Positions 1 through 8,516 of a DNA stretch of 64,000 bases are shown piece after piece. This stretch comes from Colimorpha sp045222295. GTDB taxonomy: Bacteria > Bacteroidota > Bacteroidia > Bacteroidales > P3. The DNA lies in contig JBGUXP010000018.1 of NCBI GenBank assembly GCA_045222295.1, positions 44,522 to 108,521 of the forward strand. Direction: 5' to 3'. The notes under the pieces are model-generated. The model was not told the origin of the DNA. It did not search any database and saw only the letters and a list, made by a program, of their open reading frames with translations. A program made the translations under genes and the position numbers. Every line of letters starts with the position of its first letter. The stretch's first letter is position 1.

Positions 1-833
1 ACGCTGATGCTTGGTGCCAAAATTCTATTCCGAAGGTCTGCACACAGAGCGCCATCGTTGCTCTTGGGGAAGAGCGCTACAGCCGTGTCGCAGTAGCGCA
101 CTGCTTCGACAAGCCGGTTGTGAGCATAGAAATGGTTAGCCATACAGGAATAGAGCTTCGCCACCATCGGGCTGCTGCTCCCACGATACTTATTTATATA
201 GGACTGAATGAGATGCTCATCATATGGGCGGTTTGCATAGTCGCGATCTTCCAAAAAACCCAACATCTCCAAGTCCCAATGGATACGCAGGTTGTCATTG
301 TCGTCCTTGTGGAAGTCTATTAACTTCTGCAGCAAAGCGATGGCCTCGTCCTGTTTTTCTTCATATTTTTGACTGATGACGTATAACATCACCACATCGA
401 AAACAGTTGGGGTAAATATGACAGCCTTGGAATCAGGCTTGTCTTGGGGATCGTACTCATCGCAGAACTGCTTAATGCGGTCCGACGGAGTCTTCTTCAA
501 CAGCTCCTCGTCCAGCAGGGCAGAATCCGGCACACTGAGAATGGCATAGCACACGGCACGCTCAGGGGCTTCGAGGCGGGGCAGAATCGAGCGGTAGCGG
601 GCAACGGCGCTGTCGTAGCAATCCTCCTGATAGCCCTCTGCCGCCTCCGACATATACCATGCCGCCGTCAAAAGGTCGTTGCTGTTCTTGGTCTTCCTGA
701 AGACCTTTTCAGCCTCCTCGTAGGCGCTCTTGTAGGAATCTTCTTCAATCAGCTTTTCAATTTTTTTCCAGTCAGTCTGTGCCATTGCCGGCAATGCCGC
801 CATCAGCGCCACTGAAATTAGAAATCTCTTCAT
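1..833 (-). CDS. Alpha-2-macroglobulin-like protein, N-terminal part (cut by window edge)
   Basis: The frame opens with ATG at 833 and stays open for 277 codons to the left edge, so only the N-terminus is present. Residues 1-18 form a signal peptide ending near PAMAQ. The next roughly 250 residues are alpha-helical and TPR-like (DWKKIEKLIEEDSYKSA, later YDSAVARYRSILP and AVRYCDTAVALFPKS). The segment ends with CADLRNRILAPSIS, which resembles the region just before the first MG domain in Bacteroidetes alpha-2-macroglobulins of about 1,900 residues. Those are large envelope proteins thought to trap or inhibit proteases. The family call is inference, because no macroglobulin domain or thioester motif lies inside the window. 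A terminator of the upstream OmpA gene precedes it, so it is probably transcribed on its own. Confidence 0.6.
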   Translation of the reverse strand, partial: MKRFLISVALMAALPAMAQTDWKKIEKLIEEDSYKSAYEEAEKVFRKTKNSNDLLTAAWYMSEAAEGYQEDCYDSAVARYRSILPRLEAPERAVCYAILSVPDSALLDEELLKKTPSDRIKQFCDEYDPQDKPDSKAVIFTPTVFDVVMLYVISQKYEEKQDEAIALLQKLIDFHKDDNDNLRIHWDLEMLGFLEDRDYANRPYDEHLIQSYINKYRGSSSPMVAKLYSCMANHFYAHNRLVEAVRYCDTAVALFPKSNDGALCADLRNRILAPSIS

Positions 834-897
834 TATAGTATACTATTTATTTCCATTATCATTTATCATTTCATTCTCCCAGAGGAGACATAGCATG

Positions 898-928
898 CTA
901 AAAAAAGAGACGCAGCACGCTGCGCCTC
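898..928 (-). terminator. Rho-independent terminator after the OmpA-family gene
   Basis: On the minus strand a G/C-rich hairpin (GAGGCGCAG / CTGCGTCTC, short loop) is followed directly by a run of seven T. It lies 36 bp past the stop of the OmpA-family gene and before the alpha-2-macroglobulin-like gene, so it should separate the two. Confidence 0.75.
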
Positions 929-963
929 TATTGAACCGCCGGCAATCTGTCGGCATTTTTTTA

Positions 964-2388
964 TTAGTTATCACCTTTGCCAGTGATAATAAGCTCCGCC
1001 TTGATGTTGGAGAATCCGCCTCCCTTCTCGTTGAGGGCGGCAGCGGCGGCGCGCTTGATCTCGTTCTTGGTCATGCCGGCGGTGGTGATGCGCTTGGCAT
1101 CGATGCCATTCTTAATAAACCACTCCTTGATGGCCTTTGCACGGTCGAGGGAGAGGAGCATGTCGGCTTCGGCATTGACACCGTAGCTCTGCACATAGCC
1201 CTTGACGAGGAAGTTCACCTCGGGATGGTTGCGGAACATGAGCAGGTAGTCGGTGAGGACAGAGTCGTAGTTGCCGATGAGGGTAGCCTCGTCGCTCTCA
1301 AAGTTGAGGTCGCGAATCTGGAACGACGAGCCGCGCTCGGTGCGCTCCATGTCGTAGAGCATGATGGTATCCTGCATCATGAGGTCCCAAGAGTTGAACT
1401 CCTTGTAGATAGAGAAGAAGCCGTCGCGCTTGGCATAGAGCAGGTAGCTGAAGCCAGGGACAAACTTCACCTTGCCGCCGCGGTAGTGCTCGTCCTTCAC
1501 GATGGGACGCTCACCCTCTTTGCCGCCACGCTCGAGAATCATCAAGTTGACGTCGACATAGCGGCGACCCTTTTTGTCATAGAAGAGCACCAGGGGCTCG
1601 TAGGCATCGACATGGACGGAGACTTTGATAGCGTGGCCCTGACCATTGAGGGTACGGTTGTCTAGGACAATGTAATACTCTTCGCCCATGCGGACGGGAA
1701 TAGATTTGATAAACTTGCCTGTCTGGTTCTTCGTCAGCATCTTGTCGGTGGCATCGTAGAACATACCAATGGTGGGCTTGGCGTCGGGAGTCATCTCGAA
1801 ACTAGGCAGGTCGCTCTCGGCAGCAGCCTTCTTCCTCGACCCTTCTGGACGTGGGGTGGTACCTTCTGTCTTGCCCTTGCCGCTTTTCATAATGGCGGCA
1901 AACATGGCGGCACTGTCGATGCCGGCCATATTGACGGCCACAGGATTAATCTTGTTCAACATCACCTGGTTGGAGAAATAACTGCCAGTATTTTTGTAGA
2001 CAAGGAAGTCATAGTCATCCCACTGCGACTGCTGCATGATGGCAATCTCGAGGTCGCCGTTGTAGGGCACGGTGAACTTGTACCACACGGTATTGTGCTC
2101 ACGCTCGAAGATATGGGGATGAGCCTTGTCGGCCACAATCTCCTGGATACGGCCAGCACCGTCGGGAGCCGAGGTCGGGCCGTAGACCTTATCTATTTCC
2201 AGCGGAATAGCGAAGAGGCAGTCGTTACTGTTGGCAGGCAAAGTAACCACGGTGGGGGCGGCAGGAACGACGGCAGTCGTCTTGGCCTTCGACTTGGAAG
2301 ATTTCTTCTTTTTCTTGTTCTGTGCCTGGGCATCCATGCTTCCCAGCACCAGCGCACAAGCCATCAGAACCATCAAAAACCGTTTCAT
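964..2388 (-). CDS. OmpA-family outer-membrane / peptidoglycan-associated protein
   Basis: A 474-residue protein. I prefer the ATG at 2388 over one six codons upstream because it begins a good signal peptide (MKRFLMVLMACALVLG, cleavage near AQA). A Lys/Ser-rich stretch follows (NKKKKKSSKSK), then about 300 residues of unassigned beta-rich sequence. Residues about 354-474 carry an OmpA-like peptidoglycan-binding domain, with a FESDEATL start and the LSLDRAKAIKEWFIKNGI helix. By family it would sit in the outer membrane or periplasm and hold peptidoglycan non-covalently. It is monocistronic, with a promoter at about 2420-2450 and a terminator at 898-928. The middle region is not recognised. Confidence 0.8.
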   Translation of the reverse strand: MKRFLMVLMACALVLGSMDAQAQNKKKKKSSKSKAKTTAVVPAAPTVVTLPANSNDCLFAIPLEIDKVYGPTSAPDGAGRIQEIVADKAHPHIFEREHNTVWYKFTVPYNGDLEIAIMQQSQWDDYDFLVYKNTGSYFSNQVMLNKINPVAVNMAGIDSAAMFAAIMKSGKGKTEGTTPRPEGSRKKAAAESDLPSFEMTPDAKPTIGMFYDATDKMLTKNQTGKFIKSIPVRMGEEYYIVLDNRTLNGQGHAIKVSVHVDAYEPLVLFYDKKGRRYVDVNLMILERGGKEGERPIVKDEHYRGGKVKFVPGFSYLLYAKRDGFFSIYKEFNSWDLMMQDTIMLYDMERTERGSSFQIRDLNFESDEATLIGNYDSVLTDYLLMFRNHPEVNFLVKGYVQSYGVNAEADMLLSLDRAKAIKEWFIKNGIDAKRITTAGMTKNEIKRAAAAALNEKGGGFSNIKAELIITGKGDN

Positions 2389-2419
2389 AATATGCTTTTT
2401 ATACATTATTTCTCAGGGG

Positions 2420-2450
2420 CAAAAATAATAAAAAAACACGGTCTGACAAT
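2420..2450 (-). promoter_or_regulatory. Bacteroidetes-type promoter for the OmpA-family gene
   Basis: On the minus strand ATTG (2447-2450) is followed after 19 bp by TATTTTTG (2420-2427). This is close to the TTTG / TAnnTTTG consensus and lies about 30 bp before the chosen start. Confidence 0.55.
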
Positions 2451-2540
2451 AATATTTTTTTACAAAAAACACAACGTACTGAATATCAATAGTAAGCATA
2501 TCCACTCAAAACCTTAAACATTAAGGCTTTGACCATTTTT

Positions 2541-2572
2541 TTTGGCCGTATCCGAAAGTTTTTGTACTTTTG
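2541..2572 (+). promoter_or_regulatory. Bacteroidetes-type promoter for the Thr-rich protein
   Basis: An exact TTTG (2541-2544), a 20-bp spacer and TACTTTTG (2565-2572) precede the start at 2586. This is one of the best matches to the phylum consensus in the window. Confidence 0.75.
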
Positions 2573-2585
2573 CAATACTGAATTA

Positions 2586-3701
2586 ATGAACAATAAAACT
2601 TCAAGCCTTATGAAACGCATTGCAATCATTGTAGTTATGGTCCTGATGACCCTGGGAGCTTCGGCTCGGTCCATCCACTACTTCACCTACAGCCAGGCCG
2701 CCCGCACTGTCAGCTACCTCAACTCGCAGAAGGAAATCATGATCTACTGTGGTTATGACTACGAGATTGAGACCTACGTCCTCGTAAACGAGATATGGAT
2801 GGAGCGTGTCAACTCGGCCTACTACGAGATATGGGTCTACGGCTATGATGCCTACACCGGCGACGAGATATACATGCCCCTCGACCTGCAATGTGTATGG
2901 CTCTACAGCGCCGGCCGCATGTACAACGCCGCACAGTACCTGCGCTTCCGCGTCGAGGTGCGCTACCCCACCCTCACGTGGCACATCCCGCCCTACAACC
3001 CCTACACCCGCATCGTACACCGCCCGGGCTACACGCGCAGCTACCACTACGAGATACACCGTCACGGATGGATGCCCCCTACCTACACCTACGGCCCCGG
3101 CATGCCTCCTCCTCCCCTGCCCTACTACTACATGCGCCGGCCCAACACTCCCGCCCCGATGCCGACCCGCACCTGGACTCCAGGCACCAACCGTCCCGAA
3201 GTGTCCGCTCCCTCACAATCACACCTCATCGGCAACACCTCCAGTGCCTCCAACCCCTCAGCCAACAGCTCAAGCCACAAAACGAGCACTACCCGCAACA
3301 TAGGCAACAACACTACAACACCGTCCTCCTCCTCTCGCAACAATACTTCCACTACTCCCAGCCGCAACAACACTTCCACCACACCTACTCGCACCACTAC
3401 CACCACCACTCCGACCCGCACCACTACCACCACCACTCCGACCCGCACCACTACCACCACCACTCCGACCCGCGCCACTACCACCACTCCGACCCGCACC
3501 ACTACCACCACCACACCGACCCGCAACACCACTACCACCACTCCGACCCGCACCACTACCACCACCACACCGACCCGCAACACCACTACCTCCACTCCGA
3601 CCCGCACCACTACCACCACCACGCCCGTGCGTAGCACCGACACTAAGGCTCCAAGCCGCTCGAACTCGCCAACACGTACCAATACCCCCATCAGAAAATA
3701 A
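2586..3701 (+). CDS. Exported protein with Thr-rich tandem-repeat C-terminus
   Basis: 371 residues from ATG 2586; ATG 2610 (MKRIAIIVVMVLM) is an equally good start for the signal peptide. Residues about 30-190 form a Tyr-rich, probably beta-stranded region (YDYEIETYVLVNEIW), followed by a Pro/Tyr-rich linker. The last roughly 130 residues are low complexity, with nine copies of TR(T/N/A)TTTTTP. No known domain is recognised. By composition the tail is likely a surface stalk or a glycosylation target (inference; Bacteroidetes O-glycosylate Thr/Ser in exported proteins). It is followed after 7 bp by the nucleoside phosphorylase gene, so the two may be cotranscribed despite unrelated roles. Confidence 0.65.
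   Translation: MNNKTSSLMKRIAIIVVMVLMTLGASARSIHYFTYSQAARTVSYLNSQKEIMIYCGYDYEIETYVLVNEIWMERVNSAYYEIWVYGYDAYTGDEIYMPLDLQCVWLYSAGRMYNAAQYLRFRVEVRYPTLTWHIPPYNPYTRIVHRPGYTRSYHYEIHRHGWMPPTYTYGPGMPPPPLPYYYMRRPNTPAPMPTRTWTPGTNRPEVSAPSQSHLIGNTSSASNPSANSSSHKTSTTRNIGNNTTTPSSSSRNNTSTTPSRNNTSTTPTRTTTTTTPTRTTTTTTPTRTTTTTTPTRATTTTPTRTTTTTTPTRNTTTTTPTRTTTTTTPTRNTTTSTPTRTTTTTTPVRSTDTKAPSRSNSPTRTNTPIRK
3386..3630 (+). repeat. 27-bp coding tandem repeat (Thr-rich)
   Basis: Nine units of about 27 bp encode TRTTTTTTP variants; the fourth unit is 24 bp, still in frame. Near-identical units (ACCACTACCACCACCACTCC) suggest recent slippage or recombination, so copy number may vary between strains. Confidence 0.85.
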
Positions 3702-3708
3702 CAGACCT

Positions 3709-4566
3709 ATGAAAGCCAGCGAATTGGTTCTAGCCCCCGACGGCAGCCTCTACCACATACGACTCAACAGCAGCACCTTGGCCGACAAGGTGCTGCTCGT
3801 TGGCGACCCCGGCCGCGTCAACATGTTTAAGGAAATTTTCGAGACCATCGAATTTGAGTCTGAGAACCGTGAAATTCATGCCCTCACCGGCACCTACCAC
3901 GGCACCCGTATGACTGCCCTCAGCACCGGCATGGGTTGCGACAATATCGACATTGTGATGACCGAGCTGGATGCCGCACTCCATCTGTCAGACAAGTCAA
4001 AGTGGTCCGACAAATCCGACCGACACCTCCAAATTGTCCGCATCGGCACCAGTGGCTCCCTGCAGGGCGACATCGACTGCGGAAATCCTGTAGCCTCGGC
4101 CTATGCCATAGGCCTCGACGGACTGATGAACTACTATAAAGAATGGGTGCCACCACTGCCCGAAATGGACCAATACTTCATGGTACACATGGGGTTAAAC
4201 CGTCGTCTGGCCCTGCCCTATTGCGTCAGAGGAAGCAAAAACATGCTGGAGAAGATAGGGGAAGGAATGCACCACGGCATCACCGCCACCGCTCCAGGTT
4301 TCTACGGGCCTCAAGGACGCACCATCCGTCTACACCCGGCCATCAAAGACCTCAATGAAAAACTGGCCTCATTCGAATATGACGGATTATATGTTACAAA
4401 CCTCGAGATGGAGACCTCTGCCATCTACGGCTTCAGCCACCTGATGGGTCATGAGGCGCTGACCGTCTGCCTCATCATCGCCAACCGCGTCACCGGCCGT
4501 TTCCTCAACGACTACCACCCCCAGATGCGCCAACTCGTCGGGACAGTTGTGGAGCGTCTTGTTTAG
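3709..4566 (+). CDS. udp: Uridine phosphorylase-like nucleoside phosphorylase
   Basis: 285 residues, the usual size for the PNP/UDP phosphorylase family. The enzyme splits a nucleoside with phosphate into base and ribose-1-phosphate in pyrimidine salvage. Visible family marks are the phosphate-binding LLVGDPGRV near residue 35, STGMGCDNIDI near 75, RIGTSGSLQ near 115, and the NLEMETSAIYGF segment near 230, whose Glu-Met-Glu binds ribose. Uridine specificity is inferred from overall similarity and is less certain than the family. The gene starts 7 bp after the Thr-rich protein and has no promoter of its own that I can see. Confidence 0.85.
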   Translation: MKASELVLAPDGSLYHIRLNSSTLADKVLLVGDPGRVNMFKEIFETIEFESENREIHALTGTYHGTRMTALSTGMGCDNIDIVMTELDAALHLSDKSKWSDKSDRHLQIVRIGTSGSLQGDIDCGNPVASAYAIGLDGLMNYYKEWVPPLPEMDQYFMVHMGLNRRLALPYCVRGSKNMLEKIGEGMHHGITATAPGFYGPQGRTIRLHPAIKDLNEKLASFEYDGLYVTNLEMETSAIYGFSHLMGHEALTVCLIIANRVTGRFLNDYHPQMRQLVGTVVERLV

Positions 4567-4688
4567 CCCGCCTTACACTCTTTTTCCATAACCTCTTGGT
4601 AGGTAGATTCAGGCAAGTGGACAGCAAACCATGGAGATTTGCCCCACAAATTAATGTTATCAAATAAGTTGATTCATAGTCTCTTAGT

Positions 4689-4756
4689 ATGTTGTTCTTA
4701 TGTTGTTCTTTAGATTAAATCATAAGAACAACATAAGAACAACATAAGAACAACAT
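4689..4756. repeat. Inverted and direct repeats of the 11-mer AAGAACAACAT
   Basis: Two copies of ATGTTGTTCTT (4689-4710) face two copies of AAGAACAACAT (4724-4745) across a 13-bp loop, giving a perfect 22-bp stem. A third direct copy follows at 4746-4756. It sits in the 279-bp gap between two convergent genes. The regular 11-bp period looks like iterons or a protein-binding array. No gene is seen in the gap. Confidence 0.85.
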
Positions 4757-4791
4757 TATAACAAAATGAGAATTAAGCTATTGGACAGAAC

Positions 4792-4821
4792 TAAAAAAGG
4801 AGGGCGATTTTATGCCCTCCT
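4792..4821 (-). terminator. Terminator after the TerB-DnaJ gene
   Basis: Minus strand: AGGAGGGC, 8-nt loop, GCCCTCCT, then TTTTT. It lies 25 bp downstream of the stop codon at 4846. Confidence 0.85.
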
Positions 4822-4845
4822 GATGTTCAATGTAATGAAAAGATA

Positions 4846-5640
4846 TTATTTGAGGCCACGGGCCGTCTTGATGGTCTCGTAGGCTTCGTTGATTTCCTTC
4901 ATCTGCTCGGCAGCGTTGCGCTGCATCTCCTCACCCATGCCGGCCACACGGTCGGGATGATACTTCATAGCCATCTTCCGGTAGGCCTTCTTGACCTCGT
5001 CGTCGGTGGCATCATGGGTGATGCCGAGGACTTTGTAGGGATCCTTGGTGTATCCGGACCTTCCGGAATATCCAGATTGTCCGGAATAGCTAGAGCCCAC
5101 ATGTCGCTCATAGATAGAGGTATAGTCGCTCTGCGAGATGCCCAGATACTGGGCCATGAGGCGTAGCATGTTGAGTTCGGACTGGTCAAAGATACCGTCG
5201 GCACCGCCCAGTCCAAAGAGGAAGTCGATCATGTGGTAGCGCGTGTTGTAGTCGGTGTTGACTTTTATCTGCGCACAAACCTGATCGATGGGGATGTCCT
5301 GCTGCACCATCTGCTGTAGCACCTTGAGCATCTGTTTCCCTCGCTCTTCACCATAATTATTGAGGAGGAAACGCTTGACATAGTCGAGTTCGCTCTTTTT
5401 CACAGCCCCGTCGACTTTCATCACAGCCGCAATAAGTACCATGAGCGCCACGTCGATATCGGCCTGGGTACCAGTGTTGCGATAGGGGCCACGGTGACTT
5501 CCCGAATCCCTAAAAGGAGAAAAACCACCATTGTCGTCGGAGGAAAGGAGTTTGCCGAGGTAGTAGCCTAAGAGTGCCCCAATGGGACCTCCTACAGTCC
5601 ATCCGAGACCCGTGAAGAGTATTTTGCTAAAAAGTCCCAT
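4846..5640 (-). CDS. TerB-DnaJ membrane co-chaperone (DjlA-like)
   Basis: 264 residues. The N-terminus (GLGWTVGGPIGALLGYYLGKLL) is a glycine-zipper-like membrane segment. Residues about 60-175 are a TerB-like helical domain (MVLIAAVMKVDGAVKKSEL and GGADGIFDQSELNMLRLM, the two acidic EF-like halves). Residues about 200-264 are a J domain with the HPD motif (KYHPDR), needed to stimulate DnaK ATPase. This order matches DjlA-type co-chaperones anchored in the inner membrane. A short Gly/Ser/Tyr repeat (YSGQSGYSGRSGY) links the last two domains. The gene begins 2 bp downstream of the GH3 gene and is probably the last gene of the coaE-GH3 operon. Confidence 0.85.
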   Translation of the reverse strand: MGLFSKILFTGLGWTVGGPIGALLGYYLGKLLSSDDNGGFSPFRDSGSHRGPYRNTGTQADIDVALMVLIAAVMKVDGAVKKSELDYVKRFLLNNYGEERGKQMLKVLQQMVQQDIPIDQVCAQIKVNTDYNTRYHMIDFLFGLGGADGIFDQSELNMLRLMAQYLGISQSDYTSIYERHVGSSYSGQSGYSGRSGYTKDPYKVLGITHDATDDEVKKAYRKMAMKYHPDRVAGMGEEMQRNAAEQMKEINEAYETIKTARGLK

Positions 5641-5642
5641 AA

Positions 5643-7934
5643 TTAGTGTTTAAGATATTTGTAGATGGCGGACTGGATGAGAGTGCGCGTGTTCATCTGT
5701 GCGAGGAGATTGGTAGCGGCAGAGGGATGAACGCGGTTGGAGAGGAATACATAAACAAGGTCGTAGTCGGGGTCGACCCATACCATGGTTCCGGTGAATC
5801 CCGTATGACCGAAAGAGTTCTGCGATGCCTCGGGGCAGGTCTGTCCTTTGGCGGAGGGGGTGAAGAGCTGTTTGTCAAAGCCCAGTGCGCGGCGGTTTCC
5901 CTGCTTGGCGAAATGGCGTTGGTTGAAGAGGTCAACGGTGGACTGCTTGAGATAGCGGTGGCCATGGTAGAGGCCTCCGTCAAGGAGCATCTGCATGATT
6001 TGAGCCAGTTCCCCGGCGGTGGAGAAGAGGCCGGCATGACCACTGACCCCACCCATAGCATGGGCGTTGGGGTCGTGAACATAACCACAGATGAGGCCTC
6101 GAAGACTGTCGTCCTCTGTAGGAGCAATACGGGTAATGTCGACACCCTTCCTAACAGGATTGAAGGTGGTGGATGCCAATCCCATTGGACGGTAAAAATA
6201 CTCATCGACAAACACATCAAGCGGCTTCCCGGAAATACGCTTTACCACATCGCTCAACAGCATAAATCCCAAATCACTATATACCATGCCTTCCTTTTCG
6301 TTCAGCGAGCTCTGCGCCACACGAGCGAGGATAGAATCGTAGCCGGTGGTCTGCTGCCAGTAGGCATCAAAAGCCTTGAGACGGGCACAATGGCTGAGGG
6401 CCTGCTTGACGGTAATGTCAGCCTTGTTGGTTTTCTTGAGATAAGGCAGATATTTACTAAGTTTATCATCTATCTTCAACTTCCCCATATCCACCAGCTT
6501 CATGATGGCCAGCGTGGTGGCGGCAACCTTGGTGACAGAAGCCACATCATAGACGGTCTGAGGAGTGACAGTATCGGCAGCAGCCTCATAGGAGATATGG
6601 CCATAGGCACGGTCGATAACAATGTGACCATTGTGGAGGACCACAACCTGGCAGCCAGGGATGGCGTGTGCCTTGATGGCTCGGTCTACAAGGGTGTCGA
6701 TAGACCTGTCGATGGCGAGGTTGAGATCGGTCACAATTTTCTCACAGGCCTGGCGACGGTCGGCTCCGGGGACGGTGATTTCTCGAACAGGATTGGAAAT
6801 GACGTATTTGTATTTGGCTTGAAGGACACGACGGCAGTGGTAGTCGATGTCGGAAAGGAGATTCTGGTCGTTGGCAGCAGTATTGGCAATGAGGTCGATG
6901 GACTGTTCAATATTTGGGGGAAGGATGACGATGTCGTTGCCGGCCTTTATAGCAAGGAGCTCGGCATTGCCATCCTTATAGGTGTTAGTAATGCCTTTCA
7001 TGTCGATGCCGTCGGTAAAGATTATGCCGTCAAATCCCATTTGTTTTTTAAGGATGCCCGTAACAATGGGACGGCTAAGGGAGGAGGGATAGAGGGAATC
7101 GAAGGCATTGACCTGCAGATGGGCTATCATCATTCCGTCAACGCCGGCCTCAATCATACGCTTGAAAGGATAGAGCTCGACAGAATCGAGATGTGCGGCG
7201 GAATGCTTGATGACAGGGAGGTCAAAGTGACTGTCTACATCGGTGTCGCCATGGCCGGGGAAATGTTTGGCGACGGCCATCACCCCCTGGCTTTGCTGGC
7301 CAAGGGCGTACATGATGGCGAGCTGTGCGACGCGCTCACGGTCGTTGCCGAAGGAACGGGTGCCGATGACGGGGTTCTTGGGGTTGGAATTGATGTCGAC
7401 GACGGGAGCGAAATTGACATGAATACCCATCATACGGCACTGGCGTCCGATTTCTTCTCCCATACGGAAGGCAATACTGTCGGAGGAGGGCGGAAGAAGG
7501 CCGAAACGGGAATTCTTAGGGAAACTGTACATATCTTTGAGACGCATACCGAGCCCCCACTCGCCATCTATGCAGACGAGGAGAGGCACGTGGGCGGAAG
7601 CCTGGAGGTCGCGAGTGAGTTGAGCCTGCCGGTCAGCAGTGCCAGCAAAGAAGCATACACCACCAATCCCGAGGGAATTGATTTTGGAGATAAATTCCGA
7701 GGCCTGACCAGCAGAAAGGTCGAGAGGCACACGGGCTACCATAAGCTGAGCGATGCGCTGCCTGAGGCTGAGAGTCTGGTAGACAGAGTCAACCCAGTTG
7801 ACCTCAGGGTCGTAGAAACTGTAGCCGTCGGCATTGAAGGTGGGAAGGTCCTGAAAAGTGCGAATCTGCTGTGCAGAGGCGCAGAAGGAGGCCACAAGGA
7901 GGCCCAGTACAAGGGTTATTTTTTTTCTGTTCAT
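5643..7934 (-). CDS. GH3 beta-N-acetylglucosaminidase (NagZ-like) fused to a serine beta-lactamase-fold hydrolase
   Basis: 763 residues with a signal peptide (cleavage after CASA). Residues about 50-375 are a glycoside hydrolase family 3 domain. It has KHFPGHGDTDVDSH (223-236), the NagZ-type loop with the catalytic His, and TDGIDM (307-312), which carries the nucleophile Asp. Residues about 405-763 are a class C beta-lactamase-fold domain with S466-V-T-K469, Y552-S-D and H710-T-G, so the serine enzyme looks intact. By family the first part removes GlcNAc from muropeptides; the second is probably a peptidase or esterase on peptidoglycan or a related substrate. Homologues I know are often near 1,000 residues, so this is a compact form. 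It overlaps coaE by 4 bp. Confidence 0.85.
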   Translation of the reverse strand: MNRKKITLVLGLLVASFCASAQQIRTFQDLPTFNADGYSFYDPEVNWVDSVYQTLSLRQRIAQLMVARVPLDLSAGQASEFISKINSLGIGGVCFFAGTADRQAQLTRDLQASAHVPLLVCIDGEWGLGMRLKDMYSFPKNSRFGLLPPSSDSIAFRMGEEIGRQCRMMGIHVNFAPVVDINSNPKNPVIGTRSFGNDRERVAQLAIMYALGQQSQGVMAVAKHFPGHGDTDVDSHFDLPVIKHSAAHLDSVELYPFKRMIEAGVDGMMIAHLQVNAFDSLYPSSLSRPIVTGILKKQMGFDGIIFTDGIDMKGITNTYKDGNAELLAIKAGNDIVILPPNIEQSIDLIANTAANDQNLLSDIDYHCRRVLQAKYKYVISNPVREITVPGADRRQACEKIVTDLNLAIDRSIDTLVDRAIKAHAIPGCQVVVLHNGHIVIDRAYGHISYEAAADTVTPQTVYDVASVTKVAATTLAIMKLVDMGKLKIDDKLSKYLPYLKKTNKADITVKQALSHCARLKAFDAYWQQTTGYDSILARVAQSSLNEKEGMVYSDLGFMLLSDVVKRISGKPLDVFVDEYFYRPMGLASTTFNPVRKGVDITRIAPTEDDSLRGLICGYVHDPNAHAMGGVSGHAGLFSTAGELAQIMQMLLDGGLYHGHRYLKQSTVDLFNQRHFAKQGNRRALGFDKQLFTPSAKGQTCPEASQNSFGHTGFTGTMVWVDPDYDLVYVFLSNRVHPSAATNLLAQMNTRTLIQSAIYKYLKH

Positions 7935-8512
7935 TGTCTTAACAATTGGTCGATGTAGGCCACCTGACGCTGGCGAGGGTTGCCTTCGTAGTTGAGTATT
8001 ACATAATCGGCCCGTCGCATCATCTCCTCGGCAGGCATCTGGTTAGCAATGCGCGCCATCAACTCCTCGCGACTGGCATGATCGCGGCAGACCAAACGTT
8101 CCAAACGCTCATCCAAATGCAGGTAGACACACACCACTCTGTCCATCAAGCGGTCAAAACCATAGTCGTACAAGATGGCACTCTCAAAAAGCACGTAAGG
8201 CTCCTTGGAATGATCCTCGCAAAATTGATCGAAAGCCTTCATCACCCGTGGGTGTACCAATGCATTGAGGCCTGTCAGCAGTCCTGCGTCGGCAAAAACC
8301 TTAGAAGCAATGAGTCGTTTATCGACCGAACCATCAGGCATGAAGACATCATCGCCCAAGAGAGTGCGCACTTCGGCAAGAAAAGAGAGGTCGTTATAGC
8401 AATCCGCCCCTGCCCTGTCTGCGACAAAGGAAGAAATGCCGAGTTTGCAGAACTCGGCAACAACGGTGCTCTTACCGCAGCCCATTCCTCCTGTGATACC
8501 CACCTTTTTCAC
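7931..8512 (-). CDS. coaE: Dephospho-CoA kinase
   Basis: 193 residues, normal for CoaE. The enzyme phosphorylates the ribose 3'-OH of dephospho-CoA, the last step of coenzyme A synthesis in the cytoplasm. The Walker A motif GGMGCGKS is at residues 8-15, followed by FVADRAGADCYNDL, where this family usually has DAD near the nucleotide. Later come LVHPRVMKAF and VLFESAILYDYGFDRLMD, both family-typical. It lies between ybbR (4 bp upstream) and the GH3 gene (4-bp overlap), the usual position in Bacteroidetes. Confidence 0.95.
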   Translation of the reverse strand: MKKVGITGGMGCGKSTVVAEFCKLGISSFVADRAGADCYNDLSFLAEVRTLLGDDVFMPDGSVDKRLIASKVFADAGLLTGLNALVHPRVMKAFDQFCEDHSKEPYVLFESAILYDYGFDRLMDRVVCVYLHLDERLERLVCRDHASREELMARIANQMPAEEMMRRADYVILNYEGNPRQRQVAYIDQLLRQ

Positions 8513-8516
8513 GTCA

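Noticed and set aside
3128..3691. Val-rich minus-strand frame over the Thr-rich repeats
   Set aside because: Produced by the complementary strand of the repeat; no signal or promoter supports it.
5646..7958. A 770-codon open frame on the plus strand, opposite the GH3 fusion gene
   Set aside because: It exactly mirrors a gene with intact catalytic motifs on the minus strand. Its composition has no domain sense and it arises from third-position G/C bias.
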